Assembly (NCBI RefSeq): GCF_016086655.4
Contig: NC_052134.2
Location: 3,348,001 to 3,412,000 of the forward strand
Length of the DNA: 64,000 nucleotides
Source of the DNA: Lepeophtheirus salmonis
Taxonomy: Eukaryota > Arthropoda > Copepoda > Siphonostomatoida > Caligidae
Direction: 5' to 3'
Both the position numbers and the translations under genes were made by a program. Numbering within the stretch: position 1 is the first letter of the stretch; every line of letters starts with the position of its first letter. The notes beneath the pieces were generated by a model. That model saw nothing but the letters and a program-made list of their open reading frames with translations. It ran no database searches and was not told the origin of the DNA. Positions 37,241 through 50,279 of this stretch are shown one piece after another.

Positions 37241-37839
37241 AAATAAAAGCAAGATTATGAAATAAAGCCTTAGCTCACTATTTAAATTTATTAATTTAAA
37301 AAAATAAATTATACTAACCAAAATGTTATATTATCAAAACAATTAATATCGAGGGTAAAAACGTACTGAAGCGAACTGAGATACAATCCCGGACCATAAC
37401 AGCGCTAATACTTACATATATGAAGATTGATCATTTCCTGGGATCTTAAAGAAGTACCAAATCCCGCGAAATTCCGGGATTAATAATAAATAGTAGGTAA
37501 TTTGTTGTATTTTTTAAATAGATACTATAAACTTTATTCTAATCCTTAATCTTAGCTATACATAGAGGTGCTATTTTGTATAGGAAAAATACAGTTAAGG
37601 GATTAGGCAAGGAAAAAATGTGTCCTTTTTTTCTGTTTTGTTTATTTTTTAAAGAATAATCCTGGTTTTAATATTTCTTTCCGAAAGAAGAATTATCTCC
37701 TATCTTTGGGGTATTAAACAAAATATAATAATATATATTTAAATATAATTATAATACTAATAATATTAAATATAATTATGTATTTTCCCTGTACTAATGT
37801 TATTTTTAATTTTGAAAGGTTCTCCTTTTTATAGTATTA

Positions 37840-38260
37840 ATTCTTTTTCTCCCCCCAAAAGCATAAAAACAAGGAGTTAATGTTAGTAAACAGATTAAAG
37901 TAAGTTAAAAAAGAAACGGAAAATTATCGTGGTCAACCTGTCAATTTGAAGAATGTTTTGAAGGAGAGTAGCTTAGCTGTCATGACGTTTCATTAAATTA
38001 GCAACAAGCAGCTATGAGATGAAGGAAATATAAATAAATCCCATTCTATATCTAGCAACGATATAGGCAGGAATTACATCAATGTCGATTCTCTATCATA
38101 CTACAATTCCAACAAGGACTTGCACTCCTCAGTGTTACTTTCCGCCATTTAGGAGCACACTTATTCGTGGTTGCACTTTATAATTTCTACGTATATGTTC
38201 TCTCCTCAAGAATACGAGAATAATGAGAACAGCTTTAGAAAAAAACAAACAAACAAGTTT
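37840..38260 (+). repeat. Dispersed repeat family B, longest forward copy
   Basis: Contains ggtcaacctgtcaatttgaa, gaaggagagtagcttagctg, tcatgacg, gcaggaattacatcaatgtc and atgttctctcctcaag. These blocks recur at 14560, 29690, 32610, 40330, 44000 and 52260 in one or the other orientation. No open frame. Confidence 0.7.
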
Positions 38261-40329
38261 AAAGGGGACAACTACCAAAAAACCGGATCCCCTTTCATTA
38301 TAATATCATTTCCATCTATTTTATTAAGGGTATTAACTAATTAATACCATAAGTCTTGGACTTGGTTTTTCCGTGTGCTCTCTCAAATAATAACCCCTAT
38401 TTGTGAAAAGTCCAAAATCAATATTATTTTTCCTATATTAGAAGGTGAAAATTTCTTTAAATATTTAATTTGTAATTGTTTTATAAGTGTTTACAAGGCT
38501 TTCTTATGTCCCAAGAAATACATTTTTAAACTACAGGATCGCGTTAGTAAATAATAAATACTGTGAAATTTAATTATTTATTTTGATACACTGAGAAGAA
38601 AGAATATATTTTAAGCTAGTCTTAACCCCATATCTTTTCATTTTAATCATTAGCACTAATTGTGAAGAGGTTGTTTTTTTAGTGCCTGTGAGTTCCGTTT
38701 TTTAGAATTCCGAAACATGATCCCCTTAAACAAATTAAATAGTAAGTTGTGAACGATCTACTTTTTGATGGAGATGGGTGTTGTATAACTGTGAAATAGA
38801 AACTCACTGAATAAAATACACTCTTCTGCATAATTACAATCCATACAATCAGAAGCATAAATTTTAAAAACTTTAAATCAAGGGATGCTTCAGTTAAAAT
38901 GTATTTAACGTTAAATTAATGAACTATAACAAATAATTAAATAAAGTTTTACATATATTATAAAATAATAAAATGAAGGATTTCCCGTTGGTGTGAAACA
39001 TCGTAAAATTCAGGTATTTAGAGAGACAAATCCTAGAGTTTAAATTGTTTATGACCTTTCCTTTGTCGATGCACGTAGAACAGTATTTGCACAGCATACA
39101 ACTGAAAAACTTTATCGAAAAAGAATCTTCATTGAGTTTTCACATTTTCATTTAATTGAATACATTTAAAGAAGGTTTATATTATGAAATAGATACATAC
39201 ACGATTTCCCAAGAATAAATTTGTTTTCTATTGAATTTATGCAGATATACATTTCCAGGAAAATAGAATCCGGGTAGAATATGAACCCCATATTATTCAA
39301 ATAAAATAACTAAATAAACACTGGAAAAAGTGATGACTGTAGAATGAAGTGATACTAGGCATATATATGATACATCAATATATGTATACTTATATGCCAA
39401 TATTATGCATGCATGCCTCACTATCGATTTTTAATGCAATTATGATTATTTCTACAGACAAAATGCATCAATTTTTTTTTTTATGTTCCAAAAATAAATT
39501 TTTTAATCAAAAAAATATTTACATAGGGAAATTGCAACAATAATAAATTAAAAAAAAATATATAACTGTACATAAGAAGTATATTTTGTTCTGTAGAGTA
39601 CTTGGAATATGCACCTTTTTTCTTGTACATAGCTTAGACTTGCATTGGGCCACGGGGGCCTAAAAAATGTTGGACTTTTAGTTACATACGTATTTACGTA
39701 TTTTAATATGTAGAGACCTCCTTGATTTTTTTTGGGACACTCAAAATACGCCCATGCACTTTATTTTCAAAAATAGACGATTGCGCATTCTACTAAAGGC
39801 AGTGGATAAAAAATAAAACTTATATCTCCATTAAAAATGTCAAAAAGTGAGACAAATTTTGTTTGATTTTCATAAAAAAAAATTATATATATTTTCCTGG
39901 GTAAAGACGTGTTATTTTCTTCTCCGCAGAAAATTATTGTTATTTATATATATTTTCTAAGGATTGAATCTGTGTTGTGTTAAGTAACCAAGATTGGAAT
40001 TCATTCATCTTTGGGACGGTTTCGTGTGTGCATTAAGTTTGGGACTTGAGGAAATACGAAAGCTTATAAGATGGAAAATTACCATAAAGAATCTTTAGTT
40101 GTTGATTTGATTTTTCTGCCTTTCATTGAGTTTTTTATCTTTTTCCCTCATTTTTTCTTGGTCTTTCCTAATAAGTAATAAGAAGTTTATTAATCATCAG
40201 TACTTCAATCTTAAATAATATCTCTCAGGAGGGGATAGGCTAATCCTTACTTCCTTAGCTCACCTATTTTTTTTTAAATTTGAGAACCTGAAGCATAAGT
40301 TTTCTTTTCGTAAGCTGTAACCATTATTA
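38261..40329. other. Non-coding AT-rich spacer
   Basis: Nothing recognised. Confidence 0.3.
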
Positions 40330-40670
40330 TTTAATTCTTGAGGAGTAAACTTCCTTTTCTATTACATACAGTCGTATTCAAAATCTCATTGAACATTCAT
40401 ATGTGCTCATGAAAGAAATAGAGTAACCCGGATAATTTGTTGCAGACTTATAATTGTAAGTCCTTGTTTGACTCAGAGTGGAATTGAAGATCGACATCTG
40501 AGTAATTCTTGCCTACTTTCTTAATTATTTCCTTTTCACCTCCATCCTCGACACAGCTGCCTGTAGATAATCTAATGAAACGTCATAACAACTAAGATGT
40601 CCTCCTCCAAAACATTATTCAAATTGTCATAGTTACCATTTTGGGTTTTTTTTCTTTAAATTATATTTTA
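40330..40670 (-). repeat. Dispersed repeat family B, longest reverse copy
   Basis: acgtcataacaactaagatg, cctccaaaacattattcaaa and tgtcatagttaccattttgg are the reverse complement of the 37840 copy; the left part (cagacttataattgtaagtc, actcagagtgg) is shared with 52320-52450. Confidence 0.7.
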
Positions 40671-41100
40671 AATGTTACTGATCAGCATAATTGCTGATGA
40701 GCATGGACTGAGAAGTCCTTGGATGAGCTAACATATCAAGACCAGATGAAGACGTGTATTATATGTCAAAAATAAAGATAGGTTGTACAAAAGTGTCATG
40801 AAAAGAGGGAATCGAATTCATTGTGATGTAGGAGTTTATGTGAACCTAAACTCTAATAACTACATAGAGGGGAAATCTTTCTTCTTTTGATGGAAAATAG
40901 TGTGAGAAAGAGTTTTAAAGCAGATAATGTCAAAGACTTTGATATTTATGATGTTGTTATTCAATATGGGTGTAAAGAACATTGCAGTTGATAATCCCAT
41001 ATTCGGCTTTAGTCTAACATGTTTTTATTCTAAGTATGTCATTGAAATCAAAAACAGACTAAAGGAGTTAATATGTCTTTAAAAGATAAAATTACAAAAC

Positions 41101-41952
41101 ATGGATGGTGGGATTGGGAAATTGAACTTTAAATTGAATGGTATCGACAAAATAAATGAGAGCAGGAAGAAGAAGAAACTTACTGTGACCTTAGTCAACA
41201 CCTTTAAAAGAGTGGTTGTGGTTACAAACGAATATGGAAAAATTCTAGATAATTAAACTGAAATAAATCCTCCAGATATTACTGCAAAAAAAAACAACAA
41301 TTTTTTAAAGAAGTGTGGAGGGATAGTCTTGTCGAAATTATGCCAGATCCTTCATTTATTCTACAGATATTGCCAATACAGGGCAATCTCATTAAACTCA
41401 AATTATCTGGTACTAAAATTCAATGACTTGTGAATTTATAAAGCAGTATGTCACCCAAAGAAGAATGAAGACCTTTAACTATAAACGAACAATAAAGAAA
41501 TGGTGTCTGAGTACCATTCTATGAAAGTGCAAGTTAGAAATGCGTCTTCAGGGGTAACCACTGCAAAGGATGTTCGTATCGATAGCAGTGAGTTCCTTTA
41601 AAATTGTGGCGATAACAGTTTCAGCAAAAACTGTGAGTGAGGTTTTGAATTGGATTTAGAAGAAAATGCCTACATAAACTATTCTTTTCCAGAGTTTGAA
41701 GAGGTTCATATGAGCGATCTTGGAGCTATTGATGATCGGAAGGATAACAAAGGAATCTCGAATGTTTGTAGTGAAAATGAGACATATTCCTATTCGAAAA
41801 ATTCAAAGAGCTGTCAAAAAGTTTATTCCGAAACATTTTTTAACCCCGGCCAGTTGTTATACAATGACACTTCAAAGATTTCAATGGTTGGTCTAGAATA
41901 CAAGCCAATCATCTTAGATAAGAGAAGTGGAGACTTCTCTTCATGGCTGTAA
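41101..41952 (+). pseudogene. Unidentified protein-coding remnant
   Basis: Coding-like text continues through several frames. 41101-41256 starts with ATG and reads MDGGIGKLNFKLNGIDKINE then KKLTVTLVNTFKRVVVVTNE. 41425 onward reads MTCEFIKQYVTQRRMKTFNY. One frame from about 41499 to the stop at 41950 has only two in-frame stops and reads SEYHSMKVQVRNASSGVTTA, KDVRIDSSEF, stop, NCGDNSFSKNCE, stop, GFELDLEENAYINYSFPEFE, ending KRSGDFSSWL. The last 100 codons (41650-41952) are fully open. I do not recognise the family. It may be a decayed host gene, a domesticated element, or an intron-containing gene whose stops are spliced out. Confidence 0.4.
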
Positions 41953-42133
41953 TCAGAGAACTCGTTCTATGAATTATAAAGTGGTACAGAGGCTATGTTA
42001 TTCATCTTATTATTGAATTGTATGCCAATGATGTCCTTTTAACCTTTGATTTTAATTTGGAGTCTTTACTAATTGCAAGAGTACAATTACTGTTAATTTT
42101 TTTCGGAATTTTCAATAATAAACAGGATTAATT

Positions 42134-42337
42134 ATGAGTAAATATAAAAATTCTATTTTACCTATGGGGTCCTGGAAGCTTGAAGAGAATCTTAAAGTTG
42201 GAAGTGCTACAATTCGAAGAAAAGGGGCAATATTGGGTGTAAAATTGAATAGTAGTGGTATTCCTGAAGATAATTGGACGAAATTCAGGCCTCCCCCAAT
42301 AAAAGGATTTTTACTTGAAAAAAATAAAAAGAGTTGA
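42134..42337 (+). CDS. Small hypothetical protein, 67 residues
   Basis: ATG at 42134 opens a compact basic frame: MSKYKNSILPMGSWKLEENL, then KVGSATIRRKGAILGVKLNS, SGIPEDNWTKFRPPPIKGFL and a lysine-rich tail. Composition (Trp, Pro, Gly, few Ile/Asn runs) looks protein-like rather than random AT-rich translation. There is no signal peptide or membrane segment. An acceptor-like ttttcaataataaacag precedes it, so it may be a terminal exon; it lies 180 bases after the remnant at 41101-41952 and could belong to the same locus. Family not recognised. Confidence 0.35.
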   Translation: MSKYKNSILPMGSWKLEENLKVGSATIRRKGAILGVKLNSSGIPEDNWTKFRPPPIKGFLLEKNKKS

Positions 42338-43457
42338 CTTTTATAATAGTTTGGTAATACTTTTAATTTGGTTGTAAGACTTACAGCAAGCTCTTCAACC
42401 AGCTAAAAATACTATTGTAGAAGAGGGCCAATGGGTTAATAGTTTATTTAAATAACTTCAAACCCCTTGAATAAATTATGTTATTCTATAACTCATAATA
42501 ATGTGAGAACCATTTGCCGACTTTTGTCTAGTCAGGTTGATAATTGCTATTCAATGTCCGGGATTGGTAAGAAGTTTTCTGGCTTTAGTCACGCAAAAAA
42601 GTGGCTTTTTACCTCGGGGGAAACTAAAGAAAAACTATGCATTTAGCTTTTTCTTAGTTATCACAATGATCATTTTTCATATATTTTACAGTATTTTCAT
42701 GACACCAATACTTACGTACTTGTTTTTCTCCCAAATGAAGTATTGTTATTTGGGTACTTTCAATACATTTTTATTAGAATTATTTTAATTCTTCCTTATT
42801 TTATAAAGGACGCTTTTGTTTGGAGTAAGAAGAGGCTAAGAAATTTGGCAAGTTTTGTAATCGGCAGCTCAATTTTTTAATACAACGTGTGTCTACATCT
42901 AACTACTAAAGTACTGTTTTAAAAGTTTCAAACCCCCGTTCTAAACAGCACTACAGAGTAATGGTCGTAAATTTACAGGGGCGTATGTCTGTAGGGGTTT
43001 TAGCGTCACCCACCTAACAAAATCAAAAATATATCAATCATTGATATAAATAAATTATACTTGATGATATAAAATTATCCTATATTATTTTTGCTCTTCC
43101 GTGTGTTGTCAATTAAGACTTCTGAGTCCTCCAACAAAAGCCCCTTCTTTATATACCTACTTTCAAGAAAGACATCTTTGTTTATCTTAATTTGATTTAC
43201 GAGCATTTTGGATCCCGAGTAGTTCTTTGACTTGATTATACTCGATCTACAAAGTATATAATACATCCATCAGAAATGTATTCAATGTACCAACTCCAAG
43301 TGTAATTGAATTTTCCACTTTTGTGATTTTCCTTATTCTCTTTTTTGTGTATCACAAAACTTGCAGTACCATTACTAAGTTACTAAAAACGTTATTTTTA
43401 TGGAATTAAGAAAATATAAATCAAAACCAATTCGTCATATGGTTAAATGCTATATTT
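42338..43457. other. Non-coding AT-rich spacer
   Basis: Only short frames (42537-42788 is hydrophobic and T-rich, typical of random AT-rich DNA). Confidence 0.3.
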
Positions 43458-43670
43458 TTATTGAATAAGTCCTCCTTTAGATGCAATAACCGCCTCGACA
43501 GTTCGGCGAACAGATTAGCAGCTCTTCACTCATGCCTTGCTCATGGTGTATGAGGCTGTCATTATGGATCAAGTCCAAATTTGGATGAGAAGTGAGGCAG
43601 AAATTTTTATTCAAGACACACCAAACTGCAAATTCGAAAAGATTGAGGTCAAGGCTGGAGGAAGGTCATA
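43458..43670 (-). pseudogene. C-terminal fragment of a mariner-type transposase
   Basis: Minus-strand pieces in two frames: SSLDLNLFEFAVWCVLNKNF corresponds to the third-Asp block (SPDLNPLDFAVW), followed by TSHPNLD and EQGMSEELL. The other frame ends SVRRTVEAVIASKGGLIQ and a stop, the standard C-terminus. The catalytic Asp is Glu. Upstream parts are absent. Confidence 0.75.
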
Positions 43671-43999
43671 TTGATATATAATCGTTATTAAAATTTTAAT
43701 ATTCTATATCTCAGTGAATAAGCATTTTTTCAATTTGAAATTTACCTACAAACTTATGTCCCTCAAGTTCCCCCTTTAATTTTTTTTCTTAACCTTATTA
43801 AATTTTTCTTATCATATGCAATTGGAAATAACTAATTATATTTTGTACGTAACAAACATTTGAAAAGGGATATGAATCCTGATGTAACATTTGAACCAGA
43901 CATCCACTTTCTAATATCAATCAATTTGAATAAAAATCCCTCTAAAAATGTGTAATACTTGAATAAACTTCAAATTTGTATCTATCAAAAAATAGTAAT

Positions 44000-44170
44000 A
44001 ACAATTGACTAATCAAATTAATGCCCACCAAATCCTCAGTGTTACTCTTAAGGTTTTCATGAGCACAGTCACACCTACTTAGTTAGCTAATACTTAGATG
44101 TTCTCACCTCAAGAGTGGAACAAAAAATGTTTGAAAAAATTAAAAGAACATTCTTTACGTAGCCAGCAAC
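44000..44170 (+). repeat. Dispersed repeat family B, partial copy
   Basis: tcctcagtgttactct, gagcaca, atgttctcacctcaagag and a purine-rich end match 38125-38225 in the same order. Confidence 0.5.
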
Positions 44171-45879
44171 ACCAAAAACTTGCACGCGACAAAATGCTTA
44201 CAATTTACAACCCTAAATATATATACTCCCCTTTTATTTTATTTTTTAATATAATACAATGAGATATAGTTACACACTCTTGCTGTTAAAAAATGAGTCA
44301 TCTGCAGACAATCAAACATGCATGCAAGCAAAAAAACAGCAAAAAAAAAAAAAGTTATTAAAATAGAAGTTAAGTGATATGTCAAATTATACGTTTCGTG
44401 GCTCATGGAGTTACAAAAAAGTTTTAAGTGAACTCTTACGACGGAGTACATTCACTTTTAAATCTAGATTTATCAGAATATGTATATATGAAATATATAT
44501 ATAATATCTTGTATGTAGCTGAAAGCAGGGACAATTGTACAGGTTTTTTTTTGCACTCACGTACTCGGAGTAGGTTTGATTTAGGGAAGTCAAAATTTAA
44601 CATGTCATGCCAAAATATGTCTACGTTTGATGGAATTAATAAAGAGATTATACCAGTCAGTATTTTACCCACAAATTCAAACGGTTGTAACAATTAAAAA
44701 CCGAATTTGAGTTAAACCACAAGCCACTTTGACTAAAAAATAATTTTGGTTAACAAATAACTTTTGTTTTCAGGCGTTTATATCATACTATATCTTAATA
44801 GTTTAAGCATACCGTTATAATTTGACTAAGTATTAATAAGTATTTATTTTTAGTTCTCTACCCTTTTTATGTGTCTTGTGAAGTATACTTTTTTTTAAAT
44901 TAATAACGAAGAAAGACACAATAAAAACGTTTGTTGGTACTGCCCCTTTTGTACTGAACTTAACAATATCTAAAATTTCTCCTCATTAAGTGAGTTTTAG
45001 CCCATCAATATAATTATGTCCGAAACAAATAATAAATGAAATGATATAAATTACAGAAAAAAACAAAACAATAAAAAACTGACTGTACCATTATAAAAAA
45101 ATAATGATCATAAAAAAACTCCTTTTGCTCATACGAATAAGTTATTTAATATCTCAAACAACCGTTGATAGAAATTGTTTACCATTAAGTCAAACATTCG
45201 TTATAGGCTCGTATTACATATAACAGTTTTCCTCCAAGCGCAATTATACACACCCAGCTCCAAATAGATAATTATAATAATGTCTAGCTGTATAAAGAAC
45301 GTTTGTATCAACAATAAGAGAGTATTAAATAAACGACCATCCTCTTCATAAGTACTGTATCCATATCCAACAGAAGTATACTAAAAAAATATTAACTGCA
45401 TGTTGGTATGACAGTTTGTCGCTTGGGAGTTCAACATTAATTTATCACAGGGCCCTTTATTTGCATAATATATCTACATTCTTTATTAAATAATATTATG
45501 ATTCGGGAAGTTGTATTATTTACTGCAAGAGGGCGCTATTACAAAACTTGTTGCAATTGTTCCCTTTGAACTGAGCGTTAGAGAAAAAAACAACAACAAT
45601 GAGCCTCTGACTGGGTTATTATACAAATAATGGTCCTCAAAAATCTTTCTTTTACCCCTTAAAATTAGTTTTTGTCAAATATCTCAAAGAATTGTTGACA
45701 AAAATCTACGATTTTTGTCACAATGATTGAAGTATAAATACAATGGGCATGAGGTTGTTTACTTATATTTGTTTGTAAATAAAGCATCAGAGAGTGGCGC
45801 CGTCTGGTAGCAAAATGATACAACTCCTCAAAGTGTCCGTGGGATTATATATACATTATTTTTTGGAGGAGGGGGAGAT
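44171..45879. other. Non-coding AT-rich spacer
   Basis: An 89-codon plus-strand frame (44428-44697) overlaps a minus-strand frame of similar size; neither shows a domain. A poly-A run lies near 44339-44353. Confidence 0.3.
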
Positions 45880-46135
45880 AGGTATGCTGATTTTAAAAAT
45901 TAAATTTCAAATGTAAATTTTTTTAGAAAAAAATTTAAAAATCTAAAGCTTTTCAAAAAAAAATTAATTTTTTGGGAAAAAATTTCAAAAATCCACAGCT
46001 ATTTTGAAAAATATTCAAAAATTAAATTAAATTTCGAATATTCTTTTTTTGAAAAATATATTCAAATATTAAATTTTCTAATAAAGAGGAAAAAATCTTT
46101 AATTTGGGGGGGGGGGAGCAACAGCTGTTGACGCC
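45880..46135 (+). repeat. Dispersed repeat family C (TTTTTGAAAA-rich body, CAGGG-type end)
   Basis: An AT-rich body made of degenerate aaattttttggaaaaaatt units with cacagctatttt, then a G-rich block and gacgccctactccctgcatg. The same order of body, G-rich block and end motif recurs at 51400-51800, 51855-52095 and, reversed, at 48896. A further end-like piece (ctgacgcccctactccctgc) lies at 46924-46943. Confidence 0.5.
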
Positions 46136-46340
46136 CTACTCCCTGCATGACAATATTTATTATTTTTATTAAAGCTGTAGAATACGAAAATGACCATTGA
46201 AACATTCAAACCTATAGAGTTTGTTCTTTAAAGACTTTTAAAAAAAAAATCAAGTTTTTAGGGTATAACTACGATTCAGTGCCATATTTCGACTTGAAAG
46301 AACTATATAGATGAAAATCAAAGTAATTAACCAATTAATA
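46135..46340 (+). repeat. Dispersed repeat family D, copy 2
   Basis: Partner of 20085-20300 (shared blocks listed there). It follows directly on the end of a family C copy. Confidence 0.6.
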
Positions 46341-47668
46341 CATAGAATTAGCATTTGAAAAGTGAATTATTTATTACTTTATCTTGATTACAATTGATAA
46401 AATATGTATATAAACACTAAAAAATTGAGTAAAATGAAGGACCTTACATAGAAGCGAATATCTTTTTTATTCCTTTTTCATGTGTTTTATATAGATATAA
46501 GCGGAAGTTATATAGTAGACATTATATTTCAATTTAAAAAAAGGTTGGATTTTGATTGATTTTTGGTCAACTTGGTTTTTAATATTTATTAAGGAATTTT
46601 AATAAAATATATTATTATGTTGCATTGAATACAGATTACAATAACATTCTAAGGGACAACATTTGAACTCTACATGATTTTTTAAGTAGTAATATATACT
46701 AATATGAAAAAATAATTTAGATGTAAGTTTATAGATGATTCATATTCAAAATAATTGATAATTTGATAGAATTAAATGATTTAATTTTTTTCTCTGGAAT
46801 ATCAACGTAATAAATTTTCACACAACCTAACCAGCTTATTTAATTAAATTTCTTAATAAATACTAAAAACTAAAAATCATTCAAAATCAAACCTTTTTTA
46901 AATGCAATTCCATCCCACGCCCTGCTGACGCCCCTACTCCCTGCATGACAATATTATTTAATAAAAATAATATTGTCAATGGATTATCAATGTTACACAC
47001 ATAGAGTGCACTGTCAAAATTAATCTTACCATTTGTTTAAACAACAAACTACAGACATTCACACTACTTTGTTCAATATGTATATATAAATATTTTAGTT
47101 TGTTCATGCCAAATTGTAATATGATTTTTGTGGTTGGAGCTTTTTTAATATTTGCCTACATTATGCTTACATATACAGACATATACAGTGTTTTGATAAC
47201 CATCCCATAAAAAGAATTACAAATATGTAAACATACTGAATAATAAATAAATAAATAAAACAAAGATTAGCCGAGTTTTAAGGAGCCAAATTATATTGCA
47301 TGTAAACAAGAATTTATCAATAAATTACAAAGGATTAATTAACTGCAAAAAAAATAATATATTTATATATGTTTGTATGAATAACACCATCAATAACATA
47401 ATGCATTAATTTGTATTTATTTTGTTATTAAAAATAGTATTTAGGTTACTTTTTTATTAGCAAAATGAGCACACACGTTACAGAAAAAAAAATTATTTTT
47501 GTAATTTGTTGTCTTTTGCAAACCTTTTATTTTTTTATTTGGAAGAGCAGTTATTTTTTCTCTGTTGATCAAATCATGTAGAATTTGGTAATTTTTTGAC
47601 AATATATTGAGTCTAACTTTTCATACATATTTTATATTTTTTTTCACATTTAATTTTTCTTTCTTATA
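46341..47668. other. Non-coding AT-rich spacer
   Basis: No genes or clear elements apart from the short family C end-like piece near 46930. Confidence 0.3.
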
Positions 47669-48374
47669 CGGGTAGTTGCATAAATACGCGGACTAATTTT
47701 TAAATTATATCTCGAAGTTCCGTGACCGGAAATAAAAAATTACAGCACAAGTAACTCGGTAAATCTTTTGTTTTTGTTTTTCTTACTCGCATCAAACAAA
47801 GTCGTTTACGATGAATGACGAGGCCAAACGTCATATGGTTGCCACTCTCCTCCGCGCCAGTAGGTCTGTCAAGGAGATAATCAAGGACACTGGACTATCC
47901 AGGACTACTGTGTTCAAGGTCCAGAAGCTTGTCAAGGAGGGAAAATATCTGAAAGACCTGCCCATACCTCTGGAATGACTCAGGATTGGCTCGCTGCCAA
48001 CATGCCATTTTGGAACAAAAACATTTGGCCACCTCAATCACCTGATTTGAATCCCCTTGACTACAGTGTGTGGTGGCAAATTGAGAAGAAGGTCTGTGCT
48101 ACCCGCCACCCGAATTTGGACTCATTGAAGGCCAGCGTCAATGAGCAATGGGCAGCCATGGAAGACCATTACATCATCAATGTGTGGAAGGCCTTCCGCA
48201 GGCGCTTTGAGGGTGTCATAGCAGCTGATGGCGGTTATATTCAGTAATTATATTAAATTTTAAACCAGAATTAATTCTCTATTATATAATTCAAAAAAAA
48301 AAATACGTCATACGAATTTTATTACACATTTAATTATTTGCCACAAATAGTCCGCGTATTTATGCAACTACCGG
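47669..48374 (+). mobile_element. Internally deleted mariner-type element with intact ends
   Basis: The 706-bp element has 27-base inverted repeats with one mismatch (cSggtagttgcataaataca-type start continuing cgcggacta) at 47669-47695 and 48348-48374, flanked by TA (47667-47668, 48375-48376). Inside, 47811-47978 encodes the N-terminal helix-turn-helix (KRHMVATLLRASRSVKEI, then GLSRTTVFKVQKLVKEG). 47960-48247 encodes the C-terminal third: PAHTSGMTQDWLAANMPFW, PPQSPDLNPLDYSVWWQIEK, KAFRRRFEGVIAADGGYIQ. The join deletes the first two catalytic Asp residues and shifts the frame, so the two parts are separate frames. Non-autonomous. Confidence 0.93.
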
Positions 48375-48895
48375 TATATTGTGTGGCACAATAGTGTTCC
48401 ATGGATCATCTGTAAAATATTTTATAACCTTTTTGTTTAGAAGAAATGTTCAAATTTTATACTGAGATATCGTACATTTCATTAAAATAAATCAACAAAC
48501 GATAACTTTTTTACAAAAGTATAAAAGTTTTTGTGTTTTTACAACTATTTCCCGACTACTTTTACTCTAAACTATGTATACACAAGTCGTTTGATTTTAT
48601 GTTTCATTAAAAAGAAATCAAAAGAGGACATATAATCCATGATTTAAAACGATTTGGTATTTAATTAACCTACCATTAGTCAGCATCCTTTTTGATATTG
48701 TGGTCAATAAACTGAGTAAAAAATAAAAGCCCAAAAGGAAACCTATTAATTTACATTATAAACAGTTGAAATATTATAATAATTACTTTACTTCAATTTC
48801 CATAGATTTGCTACACATAAATATCTGTTAAAATGCGGGAAGTACTTGTATAAATAGAATACACCGAGAAAAAAAATAATTCTTATTATATCCTC

Positions 48896-49010
48896 AGGAG
48901 TGTCCAAGAGGGGTGGCTGAAGGGGTTGTAACCCTCCCCAAATTAAGAAATTTTTGATTTTTACTAGAAAATTTAATATTTTTTTTATTCACCGTTCCTT
49001 TTTATATGTA
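48896..49010 (-). repeat. Dispersed repeat family C, reversed partial copy
   Basis: ctcaggagtgtccaagaggg, the following gtggctgaagggg and ttgatttttactagaaaatt are the reverse complement of the terminal part of the 51400-51800 copy. Confidence 0.5.
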
Positions 49011-49443
49011 CAAAGCAATTACGTATGTAAATATTATTGTTTAAAGTTATTGCTTGATATAAGAACTTTCAAAAAAAAATTCCGAAGGAGTCAGATGACA
49101 AATAAAAACACAGAATAGGTTATTTCATGCAAACAGTGTGTTCTAGTGGGGAAAGTTAAGTGTCTTTGATTTAAAATTTAAAAAAATGAAGCGCATCAAT
49201 AATAAGAAAAAAATATTATTAACAAAACACATCCATAATTGTTACTACATAAAAATAATTGAAACCAAAATAAATACTAGCAATCAAGAGTCCGTGTTAG
49301 AACTTTTAAAACTTCTGAGGATTGACTTTAGTAGCTTCTTATGTTGGAGTGATACGGATGGATAGAATTTCACTTCCTGTGCAGCTCGGATTCAGAGCGT
49401 GACATTAGCATTGGGGATTCTCAAGAAAAGGGTAGTATATCTA

Positions 49444-49686
49444 TCAGGTGATGCTATAAAGTTGTTCTAAGTTCGGAGTTGTACATTGGCTCATAGGATG
49501 TAAGCATTCAACAATTAATGCTTTAGAATTAATGGCTTTAAGCTTCTGTGGAGACTGATTCTTCCTTTGAGATAACCCAAAGAGTATAGAAGCTTTGATT
49601 AAATTCAAAGGTCCATTTTCTAGATCCTTGATGTCGATAACGACAAATCTTTGCAGAATATGTTGACAGTTCCACAATCTCTGCAC
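49444..49686 (-). pseudogene. LINE-like C-terminal fragment
   Basis: An open minus-strand frame reads LWNCQHILQRFVVIDIKDL, then GPLNLIKASILFGLSQRKNQ. It aligns by eye with LRDFIPLNIVEITEKFITSL-ILFGL at 57412-57660 and ISGLRDKFVTPLLLFGVTL at 59220-59290. These are related pieces of one element family. The exact LINE clade cannot be named. Confidence 0.5.
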
Positions 49687-50279
49687 GGCTTATGAAATTT
49701 GATACAATTGGCAGAGATATGAAACTGAGTTTTTAAATTTCATACCATCCGAAACATACATGAGGGAAATAAAGTTCTTTTTCTCCAAATTTCTCAAAGT
49801 CCTAACAAATTAAAAAAGTAATCGCAAATAGATTGAGCTTCGTCTGTTGGTTTAATAAAAGTCATTATAAGATACCAGGGTCAAAGACAAATAAAATCTT
49901 TTGTCCCTCTTTTTAAAGGGAAGTAAAAATGCCCATCGCAAAAATGGGGTTTGCGGCTTTAGGTCATGAAAGGTTAAAACACTTTTTCCAGGGCTTCTTC
50001 CTCTTTTTTTTATTATTTTTTTATTTTATATACACAAATTACATAAGAAACAAATGAAGGAAGAAGGATCATGTAAAAAGATCACATAAATAATTATTTT
50101 AGTTTATAATTATCCCTTTCCAAAAAAAACCCCTACCTAAACACTATACACATATTACTTATCAAATACAACTAAATAAAATCCTTCATCATGCAGAATT
50201 TAGAACAGACATACAAGCATATAACTTAAACCAAAATAGGAGCAAATAAGAATAATATAAGAAGCAATCCACCATTAAA

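Noticed and set aside
36728..37410. Possible short hAT-type MITE with ends tagggatggaacggtac and, reversed, ggtccgggattgta
   Set aside because: The two ends match only loosely and no 8-bp target duplication could be found.
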